Origin: Clostridium sp.
GTDB lineage: Bacteria > Bacillota > Clostridia > Peptostreptococcales > Peptostreptococcaceae
Reading direction: 5' to 3'
Assembly: GCA_022782605.1 (NCBI GenBank)
Contig: JALFMW010000389.1
Coordinates: 1-47,572 of the forward strand
DNA length: 47,572 nt
Both the position numbers and the translations under genes were made by a program. The notes under the pieces were generated by a model. The model was given only the letters and a program-made list of their open reading frames with translations. It was not told where the DNA came from and did no database searches. Below, in pieces: positions 7,116 to 16,417 of this stretch; positions within the stretch are counted from its first letter, which is position 1; every line of letters begins with the position of its first letter.

Positions 7116-8063
7116 ATGAATGAAAAATGGTTAAAACAATTTATTGAAAATTATAATGGTAAAAGTGCAGAAGCAAAAGAAGTTGCTGATTTTATAAAGG
7201 AAAACTATAAAGGAAATAATTACATTCCTTGGGCTACAATGGAAAGACTTACTTATATGCAAGACCCTGAGGCTGTATTTGAAACATTAGAAACAGAAAA
7301 TGGTAATATAGTATTTAGTGATACATTATCTAATGAAAACAAAGTTGTACAAAAAGGAGAAGTTGTTAATGAAACTGTAGCAACTATGATGTCACACTTT
7401 GTTAAGGTTAAATTAACATTCTTAGGTAAAACATTTATAGAAGAATATCCTATTCAAGACCAAGATTATAGTGCTTTGAAAGTATATAATCAAAATGCTG
7501 TTAATAAAGCATTAAAAAGAGCATTAGCAAAGGTTGCTAGTCGTGCTACTGGTATAGGACTAAGACTTTACGAAAATAAAGATTTACAATTTGATGCACC
7601 AGAAGAAGATAAGAAACCTGAGGTTAAAAAGACAACAAAGACTACAAAGACAATAAAACCAACTGAAAGTAGTGTTGTAACAGGTATTGTAGTTAATAAT
7701 AATAATGGAATTGCAGTAACAGAAAACAACACAACTGAACAAGTTCCATCACAAGTAACATTTACTGAGGAAGATTTAAAACAAGACGCACCAGTGCAAG
7801 AAATTGTAACACAAGACGCAAAAATAGAAGAAGATGCTTCTAAACAAGTTTATTCTAAAGAAATTTTAGAATTATGTGGTATAATTAAAAATGCTGATAA
7901 AGATAAAATGACAAGAGTGTTACAAAGTCTTAATGTAGCAATATTAAGACAACATGGATTTACTTTATCTTTAGAAGATACTGATGATGTATTATGTGAA
8001 AAACTTAGTCATTTTCAAGATGTAAAAGTATTTACAAAAGCAATTAATAATATGTTAGGTTAG
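7116..8063 (+). CDS. DUF1071-type single-strand annealing protein (Sak/Rad52-like), 315 aa
   Basis: The N-terminal 160 residues match the DUF1071 pattern: YIPWATMERL near residue 36, then VKVKLTFLGKTFIEEYPI, QDYSALKVYNQNAVNKALKRALAKVASRATGIGLRLYENKDL ending near 150. The D...N..KALKRALAK...G.GL.LY block is the family signature. The family anneals complementary single strands and works with a 5'-3' exonuclease, here YqaJ-like. Residues 165-240 are a low-complexity linker rich in Lys, Thr, Val and Glu, followed by a folded end that may be a protein-protein interaction domain. Confidence 0.8.
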   Translation: MNEKWLKQFIENYNGKSAEAKEVADFIKENYKGNNYIPWATMERLTYMQDPEAVFETLETENGNIVFSDTLSNENKVVQKGEVVNETVATMMSHFVKVKLTFLGKTFIEEYPIQDQDYSALKVYNQNAVNKALKRALAKVASRATGIGLRLYENKDLQFDAPEEDKKPEVKKTTKTTKTIKPTESSVVTGIVVNNNNGIAVTENNTTEQVPSQVTFTEEDLKQDAPVQEIVTQDAKIEEDASKQVYSKEILELCGIIKNADKDKMTRVLQSLNVAILRQHGFTLSLEDTDDVLCEKLSHFQDVKVFTKAINNMLG

Positions 8064-8071
8064 GAGATATT

Positions 8072-8818
8072 ATGAAATTAGATAAAAGATATATAAAATT
8101 CCATGAGGTAGGTAATAATAAGTATTATTTATTACCTTTCTCTGATGAATTGCATATTGTTACTGAAAGTATATTACCAATACAAAAGAAATTCTTATTC
8201 TTTAAAAAGAAAAAAGATTTAGTACAAGGTATTAAACTTTTAGAACTTACAGCACCAATATCAATGTTATTTCAAGAAGTCATTTCTGCTGATGTAGATA
8301 CTAAAGATGAAGAATTTCCAGATATGACAACTTATAAAAAAGTTGATAATTTAAAAATGAGAAAAACTCTTGAAGAATACTATATGTCAGCATTAAATGA
8401 AAGAATTGAACAAATGGAGGCTGACTTTGATAGTTGGTTAGAAGGTATTCGTGAAACTATGAATAACCTAGATGAAAGTGAACTTAATAAAATAGAAAAT
8501 GCTAATAGAAAGAGATTAGAACAAAATATAGATGCAGTAAAATCTCATTCACCATTAAACTTTATGAGTTTTAAATGGAAATCTGGTGAAAACTTAGTTA
8601 TTAAACGAATGTTAGATAGTAATTTAGAGTTTCTATACTCACAAAAGATAGGTTCTAACTACAAAATATACTATTTATATGAAGTAGATATATTTGGGGT
8701 AGTTACAATATATAAAATACATTGTGTTAAGAATATAATTAAGACAATGGAGACATTTATATATAATAGAGAAGTTATACAAGAAATGATGTCTTGTATG
8801 ATTAATAATAATTTATAG
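8072..8818 (+). CDS. Hypothetical protein, 248 aa
   Basis: Not recognised. The first 70 residues look beta-rich (HEVGNNKYYLLPFSDELHIV), the middle (110-175) is a charged helical hairpin, and the end is mixed alpha/beta. Only one or two cysteines and no membrane segment. It sits in the replication operon between the annealing protein and two small helical genes, 8 bases after the previous stop. Confidence 0.6.
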   Translation: MKLDKRYIKFHEVGNNKYYLLPFSDELHIVTESILPIQKKFLFFKKKKDLVQGIKLLELTAPISMLFQEVISADVDTKDEEFPDMTTYKKVDNLKMRKTLEEYYMSALNERIEQMEADFDSWLEGIRETMNNLDESELNKIENANRKRLEQNIDAVKSHSPLNFMSFKWKSGENLVIKRMLDSNLEFLYSQKIGSNYKIYYLYEVDIFGVVTIYKIHCVKNIIKTMETFIYNREVIQEMMSCMINNNL

Positions 8819-8826
8819 GAGGATTT

Positions 8827-9078
8827 ATGAAAAAAAAGAAAATAACTGAATTGGCAATAACTAGAGCCGATGTTATTAAGTTTCTACATGTGACAATGAC
8901 TGAAACTTTAAATGAAGGTTTAACTTATGACGGATATGCTGAAAAACAATTTAGTAAAGAAGAATTTAATGATATGTTAAATGATTACAGATTATTTGGT
9001 AATTTGTTTGGTTCATTATTTATTAATAAAATAATAGACAAACTTGATTATATAACAAATAAAAAGGAGGAAAAATAA
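8827..9078 (+). CDS. Small hypothetical protein, 83 aa
   Basis: Not recognised. Lys-rich start, then helical segments (NDMLNDYRLFGNLFGSLFINKIIDKL). It resembles the next gene in length and in the placing of an acidic helix followed by an aromatic/Leu helix, so the two may be diverged copies. AGGAGG ribosome site. Confidence 0.6.
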   Translation: MKKKKITELAITRADVIKFLHVTMTETLNEGLTYDGYAEKQFSKEEFNDMLNDYRLFGNLFGSLFINKIIDKLDYITNKKEEK

Positions 9079-9079
9079 T

Positions 9080-9307
9080 ATGGAATATTTTGAAAAAGAA
9101 AAAACTTATAGTTATGAAGAAATAAAAGATACATATTTAAATGCTAGTGCTAAAGTATTAGAAAAATTTACAAAAAATCTTGAAAATGTTGAAAACAAAG
9201 ACCCAATGTTTGGTACTTTATCAACTATGTTAAATTTGCAATTACTTACTAATATGTATAGTATGATGTTTAGAGAAAGAAATAATAATGAAGAAAAGGA
9301 GAATTAG
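9080..9307 (+). CDS. Small helical hypothetical protein, 75 aa
   Basis: Not recognised. It starts 2 bases after the previous gene with AAGGAGGAAAAATAATATG as ribosome site. Predicted all-helical; the motif LSTMLNLQLLTNMYSMMF is unusually rich in Met, Leu and aromatic residues but too polar overall for a clear membrane helix. Possible paralogue of the 83-aa neighbour. Confidence 0.6.
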   Translation: MEYFEKEKTYSYEEIKDTYLNASAKVLEKFTKNLENVENKDPMFGTLSTMLNLQLLTNMYSMMFRERNNNEEKEN

Positions 9308-9312
9308 TTAAT

Positions 9313-9876
9313 ATGGTAAATACAGGTTTAGATAGAAAATATGTAGCAAAGGAAGGAGGTCAAACAAATTTTGACCCTATTCCTGAGGGGGATTATAGAT
9401 TAAGAGTTAAAGAAATTGACCCATGGAAGTCAACAATTAAAACAATTAAAGTAAACAAAAGAGATGAAAATGGTAATGTTTTAAAAAATGAAAAAGGTGA
9501 AAACATAACTGAAACAATACCTAATTGTGAATTTTATAATTGCACAGCAAAATTAGAGGTTATTGGTGGAGAATATAATGGTAGAGTTATATATCATAAT
9601 CTTACTACACACCCTAACATGGACTGGAACATTCCTAACTTCTTATATGCTTTAGGAGTTCCTGAATTAAGTGCTGGACAAATTCAAGCATATTGTACAG
9701 GTTTAGAATGTGAAGGTCATGTGTTTATAGATAGTTATGATAAAACAGTACAAAATAAAGAAACTGGAATTGATGAAATAGTTAAGAAAAGTATAAATAG
9801 AATTAAATCTTTAAAACCTTTAAATACACCAAATAATAATAGTCAAAATATGACTAATGTTAATCTTGGTATTTAA
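9313..9876 (+). CDS. DUF669-like protein, probable single-strand DNA-binding role, 187 aa
   Basis: The pattern PEGDYRLRVKEIDPW near residue 24, CEFYNCTAKLEVIGGEYNGRVIYHNL near 77 and the following NFLYALGVPEL is that of the DUF669 family, found beside primases, annealing proteins and nucleases in phages and proposed to be OB-fold DNA-binding proteins. The end is an Asn-rich tail. It overlaps the primase-helicase start by one base (TTTAATGG), which suggests coupled expression. A separate SSB is encoded at 47014, so this may have a specialised role. Function is inferred from family context. Confidence 0.6.
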   Translation: MVNTGLDRKYVAKEGGQTNFDPIPEGDYRLRVKEIDPWKSTIKTIKVNKRDENGNVLKNEKGENITETIPNCEFYNCTAKLEVIGGEYNGRVIYHNLTTHPNMDWNIPNFLYALGVPELSAGQIQAYCTGLECEGHVFIDSYDKTVQNKETGIDEIVKKSINRIKSLKPLNTPNNNSQNMTNVNLGI

Positions 9877-12632
9877 TGGAATATTTTAAAAAGTATTTTG
9901 ATGAGGTAGAAAATTGGAATAGTGAAGAAGTTAAAGTACATTGTCCATTTCATAATGATCTTCACCCTTCTGCCTCTATAAATACATATAAAGACCTATT
10001 TCACTGTTGGGTATGTGATGTAGGTTATAATGAGGAACAATTTATTGCTAGAATAAATGGTATTTCTAGTGCTGATGCTATTAAGTTATTAAGTAAATAT
10101 CAAGTTTCTGATAATTGGGAAGTACAAAAAGGTCTATTATGGTCTGACCCCCTAGTTCTAACAAAAACTATATCTTTAGGACTTAGTAAAGAATTAATAG
10201 ATGAAATGAAACTTGGTATTGTAAAAGATGAAAATGATAGAAAATATTTAGGAATACCTGTTTATTATAATAATGTACTTGTAGATGTTAGAAGATACAA
10301 CATAATGAAATATGAAAATCAACCTAAAATGAAGTCTAATGAAGGTGCTAGAGTTGGTTGGTTGATACCTTATGATAAATTCTTATCTAGTAATGAAATT
10401 TGTTATTTATTTGAAGGTGAAAAAGATATGCTTATGGCAAGAGAATTGGGAATTAATGCCTACACACTTACTGGTGGTGCAGGAGCAGTGCCTAATGAGT
10501 ATGTCATAAATGCTTTTAAAGATAAAGATATAGTAATATGCTATGATAATGATGATGCTGGACATAAAGGTATGGAAAGCATATATAAAGAATTAAAAGA
10601 TATAGTTAAATCAATAAAATATATAGAGATAGGAGATGTTGTAAAAGAAAATAAAGAAGATTTTTATGATTATATACATAAGTATAATGGTAATATATTT
10701 GAATTTTATTCTCTTGACCAACATCATTTTAATTTAGAAGAAAATGAAAATACAAAGATAATAACAGTTAAAGAAGCATTAAAAGATAGTAAAATAAAGA
10801 AAGATTTAAGAAGTATTGTAACAGTAACAAGTGAGTTTGCTGACCCATACTCTGTTCCTACTGTTGTAGAAATAGAAAAAGTTAAAGATACAGGAACTAA
10901 ACTTGATACAATGTTTGAAAATGAAAAAAGAACTTGGTTCCTAGAAAAATCAAATATGCAAGATATGTTAGAATTGATAGAGGTTAATGCAAAAACAGTA
11001 GAACTTAATGCTAAATTTAAGTCCTATCTAAATATACCATCTAAAGAGCCAGGAATAGAAATAAAACCAAAAGAATTAAAAACAGTATTCAAGTCAATTA
11101 TAACTGATAAAGATTATGATGGTTCTGGTATTAGTTTAGATATTTATAGTTTTGAAAAATTAAATGTTGGTAGTCAATATGTAATAGATTATAAAATCTA
11201 TCCACACCCAACAAAAAATCAAAAACTAATTGCTGTAGCATTTAATGTAAAATTGATAAATGATAGTAATAATTATACAATTAATAAAGAAAAATTAAGT
11301 GTATTTAAAAGTGATGGTAATATTAAAGAAAGATTAGATAGATTATATGAAAGTGCTAAACACCATATTGCTAAACATTTAAACTATAATATTTGGTTAA
11401 TGAGTGATTTAGTGTTTAATAGTATTTTAGATTTTAACTATGGTGAACCTATGAAAGGTGCTTTAGATGTATTTTTCTTAGGAGATACACAAGTTGGTAA
11501 ATCTGAAACTACAAGTAAAATGGTTGAACTTTATAACTTTGGACATTTCTTATCTTTAAAAACAAGTACAACTGTTGGACTTATAGGTGGTTCTAATAAA
11601 GTTGATGGTGCTTTTTGTAATACAATAGGTGCTATACCTAGACAACATAAAAGACTTGCAATATTAGAAGAATTTAGTGGTGCAAGACCTGATTTTATAA
11701 AAACTATGACTGATATAAGGTCAAGTAATGAACTTAGAATATCAAGAGTTAGTGGAGAACTAATAGTTCCTTGTAAACTTAGAATGATTACAATATCTAA
11801 CCCTATAAATGACGAAAATGGAAACCCTAGATTTCTTAATACATTTCCTAATGGTGTAATGCCACTTATGGAACTTATAAAAAGTGCAGAAGATGTTGCT
11901 AGATATGATGGGTTCTTGCTTATACCAAAAGTAGAGAATAGATTTAACCCATTTGCATATCAATTAACTGGAGAAAAGATACCTAAAGAATGTTATGAAG
12001 AAAAATCAAAATGGGTTATCACTAGAGGTATAGATAATGTTAAGTTTGCTGATGGTGTAGAAAGTTATATTTGGGAAAAGGCTGAGGAATTAAATAAACT
12101 ATTTGAGTGTAACTTCCCACTATTTGGCACTACAACAAGTAAAAAACTAGCAAGATTTTGTGTAGCATTGGCAAGTTTAGTTATGGAAGTAGATGAAAGT
12201 TATGAAAATATAATAGTAACTAAAGAAATTGTAGACTTTATAGTTGAATATTTAATTAGTATATACACAAGTCCTACATTCAAATTAAGAGAATATGCTT
12301 TAGATTATAGGTCTTATAGTGAATATACTGACAAAGATGTTAAGAACTTACAAAGTTTATATGCTAATAACTCTACATTTATTGACTTTATTGGTACACA
12401 AAATAGAACAACTAGAAGTAATCTACTTAGTATTAGTGGTTTAGAAGGTGCAAAGTTCTCTCCACTATTTAATAAGATGGTTGCATATAAATTTATTAGA
12501 CTTAATAATGATAATGTATATCCAACTAATAAGTTTAGAAAAGTGTATAATTTAATAGACAAAAACTTTAAAACAGATATAGGAAATAAAGTTGAAAACT
12601 CTAGTGGTGTAGAGTTTATAAATAATTTATAG
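9876..12632 (+). CDS. DnaG-like primase fused to an MCM-like AAA+ helicase, 918 aa
   Basis: Predicted replicative primase-helicase. Residues 23-47 are a CHC2-type zinc finger (C23, H26, C44, C47). Residues about 180-235 are TOPRIM, with LFEGEKD (catalytic Glu) and ICYDNDDAG. After a linker and beta-rich region (about 270-480) comes an AAA+ module that looks like MCM rather than DnaB or SF3: Walker A GDTQVGKSE near 535, a KTSTTVGLIGG pre-sensor segment, GAFCNTIGAIPRQHKRLAILEEFSG with Walker B near 594, a RVSGE hairpin, and sensor 1 TISNP near 638. The C-terminal region has winged-helix character. The combination replaces the usual T7-type primase-DnaB fusion. It is followed by a small HTH protein and the DNA polymerase. 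Domain assignment is by motif reading only. Confidence 0.8.
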   Translation: MEYFKKYFDEVENWNSEEVKVHCPFHNDLHPSASINTYKDLFHCWVCDVGYNEEQFIARINGISSADAIKLLSKYQVSDNWEVQKGLLWSDPLVLTKTISLGLSKELIDEMKLGIVKDENDRKYLGIPVYYNNVLVDVRRYNIMKYENQPKMKSNEGARVGWLIPYDKFLSSNEICYLFEGEKDMLMARELGINAYTLTGGAGAVPNEYVINAFKDKDIVICYDNDDAGHKGMESIYKELKDIVKSIKYIEIGDVVKENKEDFYDYIHKYNGNIFEFYSLDQHHFNLEENENTKIITVKEALKDSKIKKDLRSIVTVTSEFADPYSVPTVVEIEKVKDTGTKLDTMFENEKRTWFLEKSNMQDMLELIEVNAKTVELNAKFKSYLNIPSKEPGIEIKPKELKTVFKSIITDKDYDGSGISLDIYSFEKLNVGSQYVIDYKIYPHPTKNQKLIAVAFNVKLINDSNNYTINKEKLSVFKSDGNIKERLDRLYESAKHHIAKHLNYNIWLMSDLVFNSILDFNYGEPMKGALDVFFLGDTQVGKSETTSKMVELYNFGHFLSLKTSTTVGLIGGSNKVDGAFCNTIGAIPRQHKRLAILEEFSGARPDFIKTMTDIRSSNELRISRVSGELIVPCKLRMITISNPINDENGNPRFLNTFPNGVMPLMELIKSAEDVARYDGFLLIPKVENRFNPFAYQLTGEKIPKECYEEKSKWVITRGIDNVKFADGVESYIWEKAEELNKLFECNFPLFGTTTSKKLARFCVALASLVMEVDESYENIIVTKEIVDFIVEYLISIYTSPTFKLREYALDYRSYSEYTDKDVKNLQSLYANNSTFIDFIGTQNRTTRSNLLSISGLEGAKFSPLFNKMVAYKFIRLNNDNVYPTNKFRKVYNLIDKNFKTDIGNKVENSSGVEFINNL

Positions 12633-12645
12633 AAAGGAGATTTTG

Positions 12646-13158
12646 ATGGCAAAAGTTGAGATAACCCAAGACCTACTAAACAAATATAAAAATCACCCAA
12701 GATTACTAGAAGTACGCCTTATACTTCTCTTTGATATATTTGAAAGAGAATTTGGTTATATGAATGTTATGAATATATTTGATGGTTTATGTTCTGGTTT
12801 TGGAAGAAGTAAAGAACTTCTAGATACAGTACTTAATAAAAGATTTGATATAAAAAGAAAATCTAAAACAAGTAGAATAAAATGGAGACAAGAGGTAATA
12901 TTTATGGGAATGTGTTATGGAGAAACACCTTACAAAATTGCAAAATATTACCTTCTTATAACTCCATCTAATCTATATAGAAAGTCTAAAGATGTCACTT
13001 ATGACCCTAAAGTTTTTATCACTGATGAGTGGTTAAGAAACCTTGATGATGAAGTTATAATCGCTGGTAATAAATTATATAGAGATGAAATAAAAGGTTT
13101 TCTAGAGGTTATTGATAGTTTATCAAATGTATTATTTAAGTGGAAAGGAGATAACTAA
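12646..13158 (+). CDS. HTH-containing hypothetical protein, 170 aa
   Basis: Start is ATG 12646 behind AAAGGAG; an in-frame TTG precedes it. The segment GMCYGETPYKIAKYYLLITPSNLYRK (two parts, residues 88-114) looks like a helix-turn-helix with the typical G.tpy.IAkyl.is.snLYR pattern. The rest is helical and basic. Located between primase-helicase and polymerase, it may load the helicase or bind the origin, but this is inference from position. Confidence 0.6.
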   Translation: MAKVEITQDLLNKYKNHPRLLEVRLILLFDIFEREFGYMNVMNIFDGLCSGFGRSKELLDTVLNKRFDIKRKSKTSRIKWRQEVIFMGMCYGETPYKIAKYYLLITPSNLYRKSKDVTYDPKVFITDEWLRNLDDEVIIAGNKLYRDEIKGFLEVIDSLSNVLFKWKGDN

Positions 13159-13159
13159 A

Positions 13160-15301
13160 ATGTATTTACATCAAAAACTAAAATATCACTATGAACACAT
13201 TGATAGTGATAGACAACTTGATTTAATTTTACAAGATATGAGAGGTTCAATTCCTAATTATGTAGGTTTTGATACAGAAACAACAGGTCTTAATATTATA
13301 ACTGATAAACCTTTTTTAGTATCATTTGGTTATAATGATAAAGTCTATACATTTGATTATAGACCAGACTGGTTTCTATCTTTAATAAATGTAATAAATC
13401 AATATGAATTGCCATTATTTGCACATAATGCTAAATTTGACTATCACATGGTACAAAATGGTGGAAGCCCTATTCCTGATAGTGTGAAATTATATGATAG
13501 TATAACTGTTGCTAGATTAACTGAAAATGCTGATGAGAGAGAAAGTATGAGTTTAGAAGCACTTGGTATCAAATATGTAGATGATGATGCTAAGTTTGCT
13601 GGGCATGTTATTAAAGACATAATACATAAAATAGATAGAGAAAGACGTGATATTCTTAAAAAAGGAATTATGGAAGAATTTCCTAATGATGGCTTTAAGA
13701 CTATAACTAAAGATGGAAAAGTCAAAGGTACTGGTAAACTTACAGCACTTATTGATGACTATGAAAAAAGTAGAACTAAATGGGTAAATGATGATAATAT
13801 CTATTTTCAATATATAGATAAACACTTTAAAAGAGCCAATTATAAAGATGTATATGATAAAGAACCTAACTTAATGAGAAATTATGCTGCTGATGATATA
13901 GTTATAATGTTAGAATATTTAAAAAAGGCTTTACCTGTACTACAAGAAACTGATAAAGATTTTACTGTTTTAAAAAGAGAAGGGGAACTTATTAGAGCAG
14001 TGTCATTTATGGAAAATACAGGCTTTAAAGTAGATGTAGATTATATATTAGAAAGTAGAAAAAAGATAGTTGAATATAGGGAATTATTATATTTGGAACT
14101 TTATATTTATACTGAAAAACAATTTACAGTAGGACAACATAATGAAATTAAAAAATTATTACTTAATAAATTTGGTGTCAAATGTGAAAAGGCTGATGAA
14201 AAAGCACTTAAATATATAGTAGAGAATACTGATAATGAAACATTAAAAATAATATGTAAAAATATAATGGAACTTAGAACTTTAGATAAGTGGTTATCTA
14301 CATACATTGATGGTAAACTTAATGCTGTTGTTAATGGAAGGATTTATACTGATATTAATAATAATGGTGCTGTTAGTGGTAGAGTTAGTTGTGATATGCA
14401 ACAACAACCGAAAGAAGGTTTAAATGATAGAGATGGGAATGAGTTATTTCACCCTAGAAAAGCATTTATATGTGATGATGGTTATAGACTATTCTTTATT
14501 GATGAAAGTCAAATGGAATTGAGGGTACAAGCCCAATTTACAATATTCCATAGTTCTGAACCTGATATGGGTTTATGTAGAGCCTATATGCCTTATAAAT
14601 GTTATAATGATAACTCAACTTTATTTGATTATAATAATCCTGAACATTTAAAACATTTCAATGAAAAGAAATGGTATGAGTGTGGTACAGGTAAAGAATG
14701 GGAACCAACTGATTTACATAGTGAAACAACTAAACACGCATTTCCTGATGTTGACCCTAGCACTCCAGAATTTAAGAAACTTAGAAAACTAGGAAAAAGA
14801 TGTAATTTCCTTAAAGTTTATCAAGGTGGGGTTATGGCTCTTAAAGAAAGTCTTGATGTTAGTTTAGAAGTTGCTGAGGCACTAGATAAAGCATTTTATA
14901 AAGCATTTCCTAGAATTAAAGACTATCAAGAATGGGTTACTAAACAATTAAGTACTTATGGCTTTATAGAAAATTTATATGGTAGAAGATACTATATGGA
15001 AGATAGTAGGCAGTTTTATAAAGGTTGCAACTATTTAATTCAGGGAACTTGTGCTGATTTAATAAAATGTGCTGAAATAAAAATATGGAAGTTTATTAAG
15101 GAAAATAATTTAGGTATTAAAATGGTATTACCTATCCATGATGAATTAATCTTCTTAGTACCTTATGGTGAAGAAAAATATGTGAAAGATTTAAAACATA
15201 TAATGGAAGATACATTAGATGTTATAAAGAATATTCCTATGGTTTCAGATGTAGAAATGTCTGAGACAAACTGGGGAGAAAAGAAAGGATATGAATTATG
15301 A
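13160..15301 (+). CDS. Family A DNA polymerase with 3'-5' exonuclease, 713 aa
   Basis: Replicative polymerase. Exonuclease: Exo I FDTETTG near residue 36, Exo II FAHNAKFDY near 87, and a later YAADD block near 240 for Exo III. Polymerase: motif A IDESQMELR near 447 (the usual DYSQIELR with E in place of Y), motif B KLGKRCNFLKVYQGG near 545, motif C PIHDELIF near 658. No 5'-3' nuclease domain, as in T7-like enzymes. An insertion near 465-520 (PYKCYNDNSTLFDYNN...) separates motifs A and B more than usual. The ATG at 13160 follows AAAGGAG; upstream in-frame starts lie inside the previous gene. The stop overlaps the next ATG. Confidence 0.93.
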   Translation: MYLHQKLKYHYEHIDSDRQLDLILQDMRGSIPNYVGFDTETTGLNIITDKPFLVSFGYNDKVYTFDYRPDWFLSLINVINQYELPLFAHNAKFDYHMVQNGGSPIPDSVKLYDSITVARLTENADERESMSLEALGIKYVDDDAKFAGHVIKDIIHKIDRERRDILKKGIMEEFPNDGFKTITKDGKVKGTGKLTALIDDYEKSRTKWVNDDNIYFQYIDKHFKRANYKDVYDKEPNLMRNYAADDIVIMLEYLKKALPVLQETDKDFTVLKREGELIRAVSFMENTGFKVDVDYILESRKKIVEYRELLYLELYIYTEKQFTVGQHNEIKKLLLNKFGVKCEKADEKALKYIVENTDNETLKIICKNIMELRTLDKWLSTYIDGKLNAVVNGRIYTDINNNGAVSGRVSCDMQQQPKEGLNDRDGNELFHPRKAFICDDGYRLFFIDESQMELRVQAQFTIFHSSEPDMGLCRAYMPYKCYNDNSTLFDYNNPEHLKHFNEKKWYECGTGKEWEPTDLHSETTKHAFPDVDPSTPEFKKLRKLGKRCNFLKVYQGGVMALKESLDVSLEVAEALDKAFYKAFPRIKDYQEWVTKQLSTYGFIENLYGRRYYMEDSRQFYKGCNYLIQGTCADLIKCAEIKIWKFIKENNLGIKMVLPIHDELIFLVPYGEEKYVKDLKHIMEDTLDVIKNIPMVSDVEMSETNWGEKKGYEL

Positions 15302-15477
15302 GTAGAGAAGAACAAGCACAATTATGTGCATTATTAGCAAAATTAAGATTTGAATTGGCAAAATTTGTAGTTGATAGTTCAAAGTCAAATAGTATTAAAG
15401 ATTTTAATACTGAAATTGATATGATAAATAAAATCATGTCAATTTGTATATTACCAGAAAATGTGAAGGTGAAATAA
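15298..15477 (+). CDS. Small helical hypothetical protein, 59 aa
   Basis: Not recognised. It begins at an ATGA overlap with the polymerase stop and ends at a TAATG overlap with the MazG-like gene. It opens MSREEQAQLCALLAKLRFEL and continues as helix with a short loop. No motif. The double overlap and matched codon use support a real gene. Confidence 0.65.
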   Translation: MSREEQAQLCALLAKLRFELAKFVVDSSKSNSIKDFNTEIDMINKIMSICILPENVKVK

Positions 15478-15752
15478 TGACTGATAAAGATATATTTAAT
15501 TATCATGGTTACAGAGAACAATGTAAACATATTACAGAAGAAATGTATGAACTTACTGAGGCTATATATGACTATGAAAACAATAAAAATTTAAAGAATT
15601 GGAACCATATATGTGAAGAATTTTCAGATATAATGTTTATGTTAAACCAAATTAAAGAAAATTATGTAATTAAAAAACAAAATGTAAATACTTGGTTAGA
15701 CTATAAAAGAAAGAGAGAAATAAAAAGAATTGAGGGAAACTATTATGTATAA
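15477..15752 (+). CDS. MazG-like nucleotide pyrophosphohydrolase, 91 aa
   Basis: All-alpha NTP-PPase pattern: an ITEEMYELTEAIYDYE helix (ExxE...E) near residue 20 and HICEEFSDIMFMLNQI (ExxxD) near 43, with a basic KRKREIKRI end typical of small MazG-like proteins. Such enzymes cleave dNTPs or alarmone-related nucleotides. The ATG at 15477 overlaps the previous stop. Phage MazG genes commonly sit in the replication module, as here. Confidence 0.7.
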   Translation: MTDKDIFNYHGYREQCKHITEEMYELTEAIYDYENNKNLKNWNHICEEFSDIMFMLNQIKENYVIKKQNVNTWLDYKRKREIKRIEGNYYV

Positions 15753-15918
15753 ACTGATAATAAAAACTAAATATAATACTATTGAACTTGAAACAGATGA
15801 CTTACAAAAGCCTGAAATACAAGAAATTTTATCTCAACCTTATATAAAAGAAGTTAAAATAGAAAAAGTACAAGAAAGGACACTTAAATATGACACCAGA
15901 AGGAAAGGTACAGAATGA
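15745..15918 (+). CDS. Small hypothetical protein, 57 aa
   Basis: Not recognised. GAGGGAAA about 8 bases upstream favours the ATG at 15745. It overlaps the end of the MazG-like gene and the start of the VRR-NUC gene. Predicted beta-alpha-beta with a charged end. Confidence 0.55.
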   Translation: MYKLIIKTKYNTIELETDDLQKPEIQEILSQPYIKEVKIEKVQERTLKYDTRRKGTE

Positions 15919-16192
15919 TGTAAAGCGTTATCTAAAACAAAATAGAATATACCATTGGCGTTTTCAAGCACAGAGTAATCTAAATGGTGTACCTGATATA
16001 CTTTGTCTCTATAAAGGCTTCTTTATAGGCTTAGAATTGAAGCGTGAAAAAGGTGGTCACGCAACTGATTTACAACTAAGAAAACTTAAAAATATAAATG
16101 ATAATGGGGGAATTGGTGTTTTAATAAGAAGTGTAGAAGATGTAGATAAAATAATAAAATCTATAGATAATGGAGATTATAATGGAAAATAA
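15890..16192 (+). CDS. VRR-NUC nuclease, 100 aa
   Basis: Stand-alone VRR-NUC domain of the PD-(D/E)XK superfamily: GVPDILCLYKGFFIGLELKREKGG (two pieces, residues 33-56) gives the D...ExK core, and TDLQLRKLKNINDNGGIGVLIRS the typical Q and GG. Length is normal. These phage enzymes are thought to act as structure-specific nucleases in replication or recombination. It overlaps both neighbours. Confidence 0.88.
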   Translation: MTPEGKVQNDVKRYLKQNRIYHWRFQAQSNLNGVPDILCLYKGFFIGLELKREKGGHATDLQLRKLKNINDNGGIGVLIRSVEDVDKIIKSIDNGDYNGK

Positions 16193-16379
16193 AAAATATT
16201 TAAGATCACAATGTTATCAATTAGTAAATAAAATATTAAAAAAGAATGAAATAAGCAAAAAAGATTTGTTTATCGCACTTGCTATAAGACTTAGATTACC
16301 CATTAATGAGTGTTTTATTGATGAATTTGATGAAAAAATGTTAGAAAAAGCAATAAAAGAGTTAAAATATATGCTTTAA
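16182..16379 (+). CDS. Small hypothetical protein, last gene of the plus arm, 65 aa
   Basis: Not recognised. TGGAGA upstream fits the ATG at 16182, inside the end of the VRR-NUC gene. Basic N-terminal half, acidic amphipathic helical end. It is followed directly by the promoter of the terminal RNA. Confidence 0.6.
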   Translation: MENKKYLRSQCYQLVNKILKKNEISKKDLFIALAIRLRLPINECFIDEFDEKMLEKAIKELKYML

Positions 16380-16380
16380 T

Positions 16381-16411
16381 AGTGAAATTATTAGAAAACT
16401 TATGTTATAAT
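16381..16411 (+). promoter_or_regulatory. Promoter of the terminal non-coding RNA
   Basis: AGTGAAAT at 16381-16388, a GAAAA block, and TATGTTATAAT, an extended -10 with TATAAT at 16406-16411. It matches the promoters at 1510 and 6816. No gene follows on this strand, so its product must be the structured RNA that ends at 16834. Confidence 0.7.
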
Positions 16412-16417
16412 ATAATT

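Noticed and set aside
12314-15530. Minus-strand ORFs opposite helicase, polymerase and small genes
   Set aside because: Antisense shadows: no ribosome sites, no motif and no gene neighbours on that strand.
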